From the NCBI GenBank assembly GCA_022567895.1, contig JADFGC010000036.1:1-11751 (forward strand): DNA of 11,751 bases, given 5' to 3'. The stretch comes from DRGT01 sp022567895. GTDB taxonomy: Archaea > Thermoproteota > Nitrososphaeria > Nitrososphaerales > Nitrosopumilaceae. The first letter of the stretch is position 1. Every line of letters starts with the position of its first letter. Shown here piece after piece: positions 5,798-11,220 of the stretch. The position numbers were made by a program, and so were the translations under genes. Under the pieces are notes generated by a model. It ran no database searches and was not told where the DNA came from. It saw only the letters and a list, made by a program, of their open reading frames with translations.

Positions 5798-6502
5798 TTA
5801 CAGAATTTTCTTTCTTACTGCATCAATTCTCATAATACCAGCCTTTTTTTCAGGACCGACTAACCTAGCTTCAAAAATTGGAACATAAATTTTTGTGATT
5901 TTGTTAATGATTATTTCATCTGTTAAATTCCTAATACCACTGTCAAGAGATTCTTTCAGTTTCGATTCAAGTTTTTTGATAACAGGTGTATGAGTTAATT
6001 CTGATTCTCGAACATGTACTCTAGGATCTTGTAATACTTGATTTGGAAAATTTTCAATAGTTTTTGAATTAATTTTAAAGGGAAAACGTATTTCTTTTCC
6101 ATGATGATCAAAAGCCATTTCTCCTTCCTCGTCGATAAACACATGTTCATCTAATGGCAATTCCACTTTGTTTTTGCTTTTTTTAGCTAGTGCCTTTGCA
6201 ATTGAAGATTTTTTCTTAATCTTAAACACTCCTTCGCCTAAAACAATTTCTCCAACATTATAATCAACAGAAATTGTGTGAGTAGCTTTACGAAAATAGT
6301 TAGCAGTGTATTTTCCAGATATCATCAAAATTGCTTCATAGTAAAGTTCAAGAGAATGAATGTGTACTTCGTCAGGTTTTGGTTTTCTTAAGTGCTTTCG
6401 AAAAATTGTTGTCTTCTTCTCTTCAATGATTTCTCGAGCAACATCATCATCCATGTGTTTTTTTAAAACTATAGTTTTTGTTTCGTATTTTTCCTTGCCC
6501 AA
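5798..6502 (-). CDS. Conserved hypothetical protein, lysine-rich (234 aa)
   Basis: A soluble 234-aa protein without cysteine, rich in Lys, Glu and Ile. The N-terminal part (1-45) is highly charged. The middle (50-125) looks strand-rich (ELYYEAILMISGKYTANYF, then GEIVLGEGVFKIKKK). An acidic turn with FIDEEGEMAFDHHGKE follows, then a helical stretch at about 175-205. The C-terminus (IYVPIFEARLVGPEKKAGIMRIDAVRKKIL region) has an aromatic-Pro-aromatic-x-Ala strand and an I-D-A-V strand, a pattern seen at the ends of various archaeal proteins of unknown role. The start is TTG (6500-6502), supported by a TATA box at 6532-6540 on the minus strand; the first internal ATG would remove 16 residues. It converges on the TPR gene and is divergent from the cupin. 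I do not recognise the family. Confidence 0.75.
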   Translation of the reverse strand: MGKEKYETKTIVLKKHMDDDVAREIIEEKKTTIFRKHLRKPKPDEVHIHSLELYYEAILMISGKYTANYFRKATHTISVDYNVGEIVLGEGVFKIKKKSSIAKALAKKSKNKVELPLDEHVFIDEEGEMAFDHHGKEIRFPFKINSKTIENFPNQVLQDPRVHVRESELTHTPVIKKLESKLKESLDSGIRNLTDEIIINKITKIYVPIFEARLVGPEKKAGIMRIDAVRKKIL

Positions 6503-6531
6503 ATGAATTCAATAGAATAGTCTTGGTCTTC

Positions 6532-6540
6532 TATTATAAT
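6532..6540 (-). promoter_or_regulatory. TATA box for the 234-aa gene
   Basis: The minus strand reads ATTATAATA, centred 34 bp before the TTG start. This gives a start site within a few bases of the codon and supports TTG over the internal ATG. Confidence 0.4.
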
Positions 6541-6560
6541 CATATTGTAATTGCTAAAGA

Positions 6561-6567
6561 AAATATA
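6561..6567 (+). promoter_or_regulatory. TATA box for the cupin/DnaJ-Fer operon
   Basis: AAATATA is centred about 30 bp before ATG 6595. It is separate from the divergent TATA box at 6532-6540, so this divergent pair uses two boxes. Confidence 0.4.
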
Positions 6568-6594
6568 CTCGTAACAAAAATGTGAGAAGCAGGG

Positions 6595-7053
6595 ATGAAA
6601 GTTTTGAAGGAAAATATTTTTTCAAAAGGAAAAATCAGAAAGGTAAGCTCAAACTATTTTACTGGGCCAGTGTATGCCAGAGAGATTTCTAATGTTAAAT
6701 CACCTGAGCACAGAATTTACCATGTTACTTTCAAAAAAGGCACAATAACAAAATTACATCATCATCAAGGAGGTCAAACTCTTATCGTTACAAAAGGAAA
6801 AGGTGTTTTGTCATATTACAGAAAAACTAGCAAAGGCAGATCAAAATTCAAAATAAAAAAGATCAAAAGTATTCCACTGAAAATTGGGGACATTGCATAC
6901 ATACCAGCAAAAGAACTTCACACCCATGGGTCGTCAAACAAAAGACAGGATTTTTCTCACATTGCTATCAATTCCTCTCCAATAAAGAACAAAGAACCGA
7001 AAACAACTTGGTTTGAATCAGATTTCAAGAACAAAGTATCGAAAATTCTATAA
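6595..7053 (+). CDS. Single-domain cupin, hydroxynitrile-lyase-like (152 aa)
   Basis: A small beta-barrel metalloprotein. Cupin motif 1 runs from G49 to G68 with H55, H57 and Q61. Motif 2 has G98-D99, P104 and H109. The set His-His-Gln-His, with the phrase GGQTLIVTKGKG, matches cupins related to the manganese-dependent (R)-hydroxynitrile lyases, where Gln takes the place of the usual cupin Glu. The upstream FTGPVYAR and the end segment FSHIAINSS also fit that group. The reaction in this organism is unknown, since most relatives are uncharacterised. A lysine-rich insertion (about 76-91) lies between the motifs. AGGG directly precedes ATG 6595. It is probably co-transcribed with the DnaJ-ferredoxin gene 18 bp downstream. 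Confidence 0.85.
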   Translation: MKVLKENIFSKGKIRKVSSNYFTGPVYAREISNVKSPEHRIYHVTFKKGTITKLHHHQGGQTLIVTKGKGVLSYYRKTSKGRSKFKIKKIKSIPLKIGDIAYIPAKELHTHGSSNKRQDFSHIAINSSPIKNKEPKTTWFESDFKNKVSKIL

Positions 7054-7071
7054 TGAAATTATTTTTAACAT

Positions 7072-7767
7072 ATGACGAGTATCAGATATCAAGTGAACGT
7101 AAAGCAGGCATGCCAAACCCTCAGTGTTAATTCAGATGCTTCATTTGAAGATGTCAAAGGAGCTTATCGTAAATTAGTGTTAGAATTCCATCCTGACAGA
7201 AGGAAAAATGATGGCAAGGAATTCAAAAAAATCACTGAAGCTTACCATTGTCTGAAAAAAGAACACAAAAGTCCTAGAAAAAACCAAACCGCAAAATGGA
7301 CTTATACTGAAACTATAACAAAGAAAAAACAAAATTTCAAAGACCGTTCTAAATGGGGTCCTTCACCAGGAAAAACACCTGAAGAGGATTGGGGTAGATT
7401 CACAAAAGATTTTGAAGAATCGAATCCTGATTTTTGGAAAGAGTACGAAAGAAAGTTTTGGGAAGAATATAAGGATACGATTAATTCTACTCCCAAAGAA
7501 GAATTTGAAAAAACAAAGGAGTCGAATAAGCAGCCAAATCTTTTCGTTGATGTTGATCCAAGTTTGTGTATTGCGTGTTGCAGTTGTGAAACAATCGCTC
7601 CTGAAGTTTTCAGTATTGATAAACATACACGATTTAATCCAAAATCCAAAGTGATCAATCCTCGAGGAGCTGGATTCAATAAAATAATGAATGCGGCAGA
7701 AACCTGTCCCACTAAAGCAATAATTGTAGAAAATAAAGATACGAAAGAAAGATTCTATCCACTGTGA
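7072..7767 (+). CDS. DnaJ-Fer fusion: J domain plus C-terminal ferredoxin domain (231 aa)
   Basis: Residues 10-62 form a J domain with the HPD motif at 40-42, which stimulates DnaK/Hsp70 ATPase. A charged, Trp/Phe-rich linker (about 65-155; DFWKEYERKFWEEYKD) follows. Residues 157-222 form a single-cluster [4Fe-4S] ferredoxin: VDPSLCIACCSC gives C166-x2-C169-x2-C172, and C212-P completes the ligands, with an extra C170. The domain is of the bacterial/archaeal monocluster type with E-x-C-P-T-x-A-I at its end. This DnaJ-Fer architecture has been reported in Thaumarchaeota and plant chloroplasts and explained by gene transfer. The Gly/Phe region, zinc domain and C-terminal substrate domain of full DnaJ are absent. 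A role linking a redox state or cluster to Hsp70 is inference. It converges on the HIT gene with a 1-bp gap. Confidence 0.92.
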   Translation: MTSIRYQVNVKQACQTLSVNSDASFEDVKGAYRKLVLEFHPDRRKNDGKEFKKITEAYHCLKKEHKSPRKNQTAKWTYTETITKKKQNFKDRSKWGPSPGKTPEEDWGRFTKDFEESNPDFWKEYERKFWEEYKDTINSTPKEEFEKTKESNKQPNLFVDVDPSLCIACCSCETIAPEVFSIDKHTRFNPKSKVINPRGAGFNKIMNAAETCPTKAIIVENKDTKERFYPL

Positions 7768-7768
7768 T

Positions 7769-8176
7769 TTATCTTTTTAATTTTTCAAGCAATTCATTAA
7801 ATTCTGCATCTGAAGGTTTTGGTCTATTCTTAAACATACTGTGAACTGGTCCAGCTGAATCTTCTTTGCTTCTAGGAATCAAGTGAATGTGAACGTGAGG
7901 AACTTCCTGACCACTATCTTTCCCGTTGTGAAGAGCTACCAGAGTTGCATTTGTAAGCTTGTCAACTTTAGATAGAACTCTTCTAACAGTTTCAAATAGT
8001 TCTGCATTTTCTTCTGGAGGAATTTCTTGCATCCTCTCATAGTGATTTTTTGGTATAACAAGGGAATGGCCTTTAGTTAGTGGAAATGCATCCAAAAATG
8101 CCAATGATTTTTCAGTTTCGTCAATTACTTTTGCTGGAATTTCACCATTTACAATTTTACAAAAGATGCAATCCAT
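7769..8176 (-). CDS. HIT family protein, Hint-like nucleotide hydrolase (135 aa)
   Basis: A histidine-triad protein with H94-x-H96-x-H98 in PHVHIHLIP; the middle His forms the nucleotidyl intermediate. N84-G85 and S88-G-Q90 (HNGKDSGQEVPH) bind the phosphate. C3-x2-C6 (DCIFCKI), with H45 and H94, would bind the structural zinc as in Hint-branch proteins. Such enzymes hydrolyse adenosine phosphoramidates or aminoacyl-adenylates, probably as cytosolic dimers. The length is normal for the branch. It is the second gene after the C2H2 protein, 14 bp downstream on the same strand, and has no obvious promoter of its own. The stop lies 1 bp from that of DnaJ-Fer. Confidence 0.93.
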   Translation of the reverse strand: MDCIFCKIVNGEIPAKVIDETEKSLAFLDAFPLTKGHSLVIPKNHYERMQEIPPEENAELFETVRRVLSKVDKLTNATLVALHNGKDSGQEVPHVHIHLIPRSKEDSAGPVHSMFKNRPKPSDAEFNELLEKLKR

Positions 8177-8190
8177 GACTTAATTCCATT

Positions 8191-8361
8191 TTACCACATT
8201 CCACCATCTGAACCACCTTTTGGGTCCATTTTTTTCTCTGGAACATTTCCATGTGCTTTTTTCGAGTGTCTTTTTAGACGTTCAGGGTCATGAAGTTCAA
8301 GACCACATTCTTTGCATTTTGTTTCGTTTGCTTTTTCTTTCTTCTTAAAGAGCCCCAACAT
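8191..8361 (-). CDS. Single C2H2 zinc-finger protein (56 aa)
   Basis: An ATG-to-TAA frame on the minus strand encoding 56 aa with one classical finger: C16-x2-C19-x12-H32-x4-H37 (CKECGLELHDPERLKRH). The N-terminus is MLGLFKKKEK, and the C-terminus is a flexible PKGGSDGGMW. Such short one-finger proteins may bind nucleic acid or protein; one finger alone rarely gives DNA specificity. The start is fixed by a TATA box centred 25 bp upstream (8381-8390), predicting a leaderless mRNA. The HIT gene follows 14 bp downstream, so the two form an operon. It is short enough to be missed by automatic annotation. Confidence 0.8.
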   Translation of the reverse strand: MLGLFKKKEKANETKCKECGLELHDPERLKRHSKKAHGNVPEKKMDPKGGSDGGMW

Positions 8362-8380
8362 TCACTAAGATTTTGAAATA

Positions 8381-8390
8381 CATTATAAAG
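8381..8390. promoter_or_regulatory. Shared, symmetrically placed TATA box for C2H2-HIT and hbd
   Basis: CATTATAAAG contains the perfect palindrome TTATAA at 8383-8388, centred at 8385.5. The minus-strand ATG at 8361 is 24.5 bp away and the plus-strand TTG at 8411 is 25.5 bp away. Both distances are right for leaderless archaeal transcription, and no other good TATA box lies between the genes. One TBP site therefore seems to serve both directions. Confidence 0.6.
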
Positions 8391-8410
8391 GATACTAGTA
8401 ATTTCGAATC

Positions 8411-9553
8411 TTGTTGAACTTACAGAATATCACAGTTTTAGGTTCGGGTATTATGGGACATGGTATTGCTCAAGTTTCTGCCATGGCAGGATATAATGTT
8501 GTACTCCGTGACATTGAACAAAAATTTCTAGATAATGCGATGGAAAAAATCAAGTGGAGTTTAGACAAGCTTGTTTCAAAAGAAAAAATTTCTCAAGACC
8601 AAGCAAATGACATTTACTCTAGAATAAAACCAGTAGTGGATCTAAAGGATGCTGTAAAAGATTGCGAGCTTGTTATTGAAGTAGTTCCAGAAATAATGGA
8701 TTTAAAAAAGAAAGTTTATGCGGAACTTGATCAAGTTGCCAGCAAGGATGTAATATTTGCATCAAATACAAGTACATTACCTATTACAGAAATCGCAAAT
8801 ACTACAAGTAGACCAGAAAAATTCATCGGAATTCATTTTTTCAATCCACCGCAACTAATGAAACTAGTCGAGGTTATTCCAGGACAAAAAACTTCACAGG
8901 AAGTCATAGACATGACACAAGATTATGTCAAGTCAGTGAAAAAAGAAGCAGTTCTATGTCGAAAAGATGTTCCAGGATTTATTATTAATAGATTATTCAT
9001 TCCACTAGTTCATGAAGCATGTTATGTTATGGATAGACAGGGAATTCAACAAACAGAGATTGATTCTGCAGTAAAATTCAAACTTGGATTTCCTATGGGA
9101 ATTTTTGAGTTAGCTGATTTTACTGGTATGGATGTAATTCACAAGGCTACAACTGAAATGCACTTGCGTGACAAAAAAGTCATCAGCCCTCACCCAAAAA
9201 TTGAACAATTATTCAATGAAAAGAAACTTGGACAAAAATCTGGAGAGGGGTTTTACAAATATTCAGGCGATAAATACGAAAGAATTCCTTTATCTGAAGA
9301 GCTTGCAGAAAAATGCAATCCAATTCAGATTCTTGCAAACATTCTAAACAATGCCGCATGGCTTGTAACAAACGGTGCAAGTGATATTCCAGAAATTGAA
9401 AAGGCTGCACAGTTAGGATTAGGATTAAAAAAACCACTTTTTGAAACTGCAAAAGAATATGGTATGGCAAACATTGTAAAGGAATTAAAACAGTTAGCAG
9501 AAAAACATGGTCAGTTTTATGAACCTGATCCACTACTTGTTTCTATGCAGTAA
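8411..9553 (+). CDS. hbd: 3-hydroxyacyl-CoA (3-hydroxybutyryl-CoA) dehydrogenase (380 aa)
   Basis: An NAD-dependent dehydrogenase oxidising 3-hydroxybutyryl-CoA to acetoacetyl-CoA, a late step of the 3-hydroxypropionate/4-hydroxybutyrate cycle of ammonia-oxidising archaea. The N-terminal Rossmann fold has G11-x-G13-x2-G16 and D34 at the end of strand 2 (NAD preference). SNTS at 118-121, the catalytic H142 in GIHFFNP, and E154 (the His partner) are present. A helical domain follows from about 187 (DVPGFIINR). The protein is about 95 residues longer than bacterial Hbd; the extra part (about 290-380) resembles a second 3HCDH C-terminal domain. The start is TTG at 8411 (another TTG follows directly), placed by the shared TATA box. 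It overlaps the convergent LOG gene by 11 bp. The substrate is inferred from lineage and family. Confidence 0.92.
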   Translation: MLNLQNITVLGSGIMGHGIAQVSAMAGYNVVLRDIEQKFLDNAMEKIKWSLDKLVSKEKISQDQANDIYSRIKPVVDLKDAVKDCELVIEVVPEIMDLKKKVYAELDQVASKDVIFASNTSTLPITEIANTTSRPEKFIGIHFFNPPQLMKLVEVIPGQKTSQEVIDMTQDYVKSVKKEAVLCRKDVPGFIINRLFIPLVHEACYVMDRQGIQQTEIDSAVKFKLGFPMGIFELADFTGMDVIHKATTEMHLRDKKVISPHPKIEQLFNEKKLGQKSGEGFYKYSGDKYERIPLSEELAEKCNPIQILANILNNAAWLVTNGASDIPEIEKAAQLGLGLKKPLFETAKEYGMANIVKELKQLAEKHGQFYEPDPLLVSMQ

Positions 9554-10052
9554 TTTTTTCTAAAATTGTTTTTACTGCTTCTTGTGGAGAATCAACACCA
9601 ATAATTTTTACATGTTCTCTAGAATCAACATACTTGTCTGCATACTGAGCTGCAACCCCTCCAGTGTTTTTTATTGCAACCATTGGTTTTTTTTGCATAT
9701 ATCCTGCACAAACTTCAGCTAAAGTTCCAGAACCCCCACCAATTATTATGATGCCATCAGCAGAAAGCGCATTAAGAAAATCTCTTGTGAATCCCATTCC
9801 ACTTGGAATTACAATGTCACAATATTCATTTGCAAATGAAGAATCATCTTGAGGAATTATTCCAACTGTAATTCCTCCGGCATCTTGTGCACCATGACAA
9901 GCAGCTTTCATTACTCCTTCAAGACCTCCAGTGATTAGAACAGATCCAGATTTTGCAACTTCAGCTCCTGTTTCATATGCAACCTTTTCATGTTCTGGAG
10001 TGAATCCATGTTTGTCATGACCTATTATCAAAATTTGATGTCGTTTTGGCAT
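9543..10052 (-). CDS. LOG/SLOG family Rossmann protein, TIGR00725-like (169 aa)
   Basis: A small Rossmann-fold protein of the LOG (lysine decarboxylase-like) superfamily. LITGGLEGVMKAACHGA (39-55) is the nucleotide-binding turn. GFTRDFLNALSADG (87-100) precedes IIIIGGGSGTLAEV (101-114), the counterpart of the PGGxGTxxE motif, with Gly in place of Pro. Some LOG proteins are cytokinin-nucleotide phosphoribohydrolases, while TIGR00725-type members are uncharacterised and may only bind nucleotides. The usual fold and length are complete. The start is ATG, with a TATA-like AGATATTT at 10079-10086 on the minus strand about 30 bp upstream. The last 11 bp overlap the 3' end of hbd. Confidence 0.88.
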   Translation of the reverse strand: MPKRHQILIIGHDKHGFTPEHEKVAYETGAEVAKSGSVLITGGLEGVMKAACHGAQDAGGITVGIIPQDDSSFANEYCDIVIPSGMGFTRDFLNALSADGIIIIGGGSGTLAEVCAGYMQKKPMVAIKNTGGVAAQYADKYVDSREHVKIIGVDSPQEAVKTILEKITA

Positions 10053-10120
10053 TTGCTAACTTTTTTTTAAACCGTATCAAATATCTTTCTAAGCATAAAG
10101 GATATTAATTCCAGAAGAAA

Positions 10121-10255
10121 ATGCTATTCATGGAAAAACGTTCAATGCCAATTTGCTTTACTAATGAACAATACAAAAAGATTGAAAAGTATGGCAAAAA
10201 ACATGGCATGTTAAATCTTAGTCAAGCCATTGAAAAAATACTAAATGAGGCCTAA
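10121..10255 (+). CDS. Small ribbon-helix-helix (CopG/Arc-like) protein (44 aa)
   Basis: A 44-aa protein with an N-terminal beta strand (RSMPICFT), helix 1 (NEQYKKIEKYGKKHG), a turn with the typical LNLSQAI, and helix 2 (AIEKILNEA). This is the ribbon-helix-helix layout of CopG/Arc-type DNA-binding proteins, which dimerise through the strand. ATG 10121 has a TATA-like GCATAAAG (10093-10100) 25 bp upstream. ATG 10130 (41 aa) has GATATTAAT (10101-10109) at the same spacing, so either start may be used. No toxin gene follows; the next gene is a zinc-ribbon protein 86 bp away. It may regulate itself or that operon. It is small enough to be overlooked. Confidence 0.7.
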   Translation: MLFMEKRSMPICFTNEQYKKIEKYGKKHGMLNLSQAIEKILNEA

Positions 10256-10341
10256 ATTAGGTCATTTCGTTCATTTTTGTTTTCATTCATATTGTGAAAA
10301 AATATTATGTTTTTTAAATGGAGAAAATAGTGTAATAGAAA
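10256..10341 (+). promoter_or_regulatory. Promoter region of the zinc-protein operon
   Basis: A T-rich stretch directly after the RHH stop (10261-10290) could serve as an archaeal T-tract terminator. TTTTTAAAT at 10311-10319 is centred 26 bp before ATG 10342 and is the likely TATA box for a leaderless zinc-ribbon/C2H2 transcript. Confidence 0.4.
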
Positions 10342-10752
10342 ATGGGATTATTTAGCAAAAAACCAGCTCATTGTACTATATGTAACAAAGAGCTTACACA
10401 CAAACACAAACCAAAAAGAGAATGGCGAATCAAAGGGCCACTTTGTGGTGATTGTCATGTTGATAAGATGAAAGAATTCTATGAAGGAAAGATCAGACAA
10501 CCATGTGTAAGTTGTGGAACTACAAAAAAGATTACAGATTTGTGGGAACCAAGATGGCAGTGGGACATGGAAGGTTTGTTATGCAAGGAATGTTTTGATA
10601 AAAAAGAAGAATTATTTAACATAAAAAAGAACTTTTGCAGTTTATGTGGGGCAAAGCTAGATTTGATTAGACATAATCCTAAAGGAAAATGGAAAATTGA
10701 AGGACAGCTGTGCAGAAGTTGTTGGGATTCAAAAAAAGATGAATTGGGATAA
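10342..10752 (+). CDS. Triple zinc-ribbon protein (136 aa)
   Basis: Three tandem units of about 44 residues, each with two CxxC knuckles about 20-22 residues apart and a conserved W-x-(I/M)-x-G-x-L-C-x2-C: C11/C14 with C35/C38, C55/C58 with C81/C84, and C99/C102 with C124/C127. A Trp precedes each second knuckle (W28, W74, W117), followed by Gly (G32, G78, G121). Each unit should bind one zinc, three in total. The N-terminus MGLFSKK resembles that of the one-finger protein at 8361. There is no enzymatic motif. It could be a nucleic-acid-binding or protein-docking adaptor; I know no named family. The stop TAA shares its last base with the ATG of the next gene, so the two are probably translated together. 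Confidence 0.85.
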   Translation: MGLFSKKPAHCTICNKELTHKHKPKREWRIKGPLCGDCHVDKMKEFYEGKIRQPCVSCGTTKKITDLWEPRWQWDMEGLLCKECFDKKEELFNIKKNFCSLCGAKLDLIRHNPKGKWKIEGQLCRSCWDSKKDELG

Positions 10753-10952
10753 TGAAATTTTTTAAAAAATTTGAATGTGAAGCATGTCATAGAAAGTTTT
10801 CACAGCAAGAAGAGCTAATGCAGCATCAACAAGTTGTTCATTATAAAGATCTACCATACGATTGTAAAGCATGCAATGAAACGTTTTCTAGTATGGAAGA
10901 AATGAGAACTCACTTACAGAGAAAACACAGTTACAAAAAAGACCGAGATTAA
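10752..10952 (+). CDS. Two-finger C2H2 zinc protein (66 aa)
   Basis: Two classical fingers with the same spacing: C9-x2-C12-x12-H25-x4-H30 and C38-x2-C41-x12-H54-x4-H59, joined by a 7-residue linker (YKDLPYD) between H30 and C38. The aromatic/Leu core residues (F16, L22; F45, M51) are in their normal places. Two linked fingers can bind DNA or RNA. The start ATG overlaps the previous stop in TAATG. Its stop overlaps the convergent rpoP stop by 4 bp. The N-terminus is MKFFKKF. Confidence 0.88.
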   Translation: MKFFKKFECEACHRKFSQQEELMQHQQVVHYKDLPYDCKACNETFSSMEEMRTHLQRKHSYKKDRD

Positions 10953-11179
10953 ATCGCTTTAATTGATTTTACTATGGGGGTTCTTGCTTTGGTGAATACC
11001 CTAAATCCACAAATGCATTTTATTTCCGGCAATCTACTCAGCTCAGAATTTGGAACAGTAGTGCCACATCTTAGACAAGAATAGATTACATCAAACTTTT
11101 CTTCAGGAGCTGTGGCTTCTATTGGTTCAGTTGATTCCATTGGAGCACTCGCTTCTGATTCTAAGTTTTCTTCAGTCAT
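10949..11179 (-). CDS. rpoP: DNA-directed RNA polymerase subunit P (Rpb12-like), 76 aa
   Basis: The C-terminal half matches archaeal RpoP/eukaryotic Rpb12: YSCLRCG (C35-x2-C38) and EIKCICGFRVFTKAR, with the basic tail after it. RpoP is a small zinc subunit of archaeal RNA polymerase. The second knuckle here is C55-x-C57, one residue shorter than the common C-x2-C. The N-terminus adds about 28 acidic/Ala/Pro residues not found in short (about 45-aa) archaeal RpoP. The start at ATG 11179 is supported by a TATA box at 11198-11207, 24 bp upstream. It lies 41 bp downstream of rpsJ on the same strand, with its own promoter. Confidence 0.87.
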   Translation of the reverse strand: MTEENLESEASAPMESTEPIEATAPEEKFDVIYSCLRCGTTVPNSELSRLPEIKCICGFRVFTKARTPIVKSIKAI

Positions 11180-11197
11180 TATTGTTCACTAAATTCA

Positions 11198-11207
11198 TCT
11201 ATAATTT
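11198..11207 (-). promoter_or_regulatory. TATA box for rpoP
   Basis: The minus strand reads AAATTATAGA, centred 24 bp before ATG 11179. It lies in the 41-bp gap after rpsJ, so rpoP can be transcribed independently as a leaderless mRNA. Confidence 0.5.
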
Positions 11208-11220
11208 AAGGCTAACAAAC

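Noticed and set aside
6775..6780. Loss of the cupin motif glutamate (Gln61) as a sign of inactivation
   Set aside because: Hydroxynitrile-lyase-like cupins use Gln at this place, so it points to a subfamily rather than decay.
7302..7712. Long minus-strand frames opposite DnaJ-Fer
   Set aside because: They are antisense to a gene with clear domains, have no motifs, and have untypical composition.
9213..9533. Minus-strand 106-aa frame opposite hbd
   Set aside because: It is a shadow of the hbd coding sequence with no motifs of its own.
10251..10262. Short palindrome CCTAAATTAGG after the RHH gene as a terminator
   Set aside because: Arms of only 5 bp around one base cannot form a stable hairpin; the T-rich sequence after it is a better candidate.
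10121..10952. RHH plus zinc proteins as a toxin-antitoxin module
   Set aside because: No toxin-like fold follows the RHH gene, and an 86-bp gap with its own TATA box separates it from the zinc-ribbon gene.
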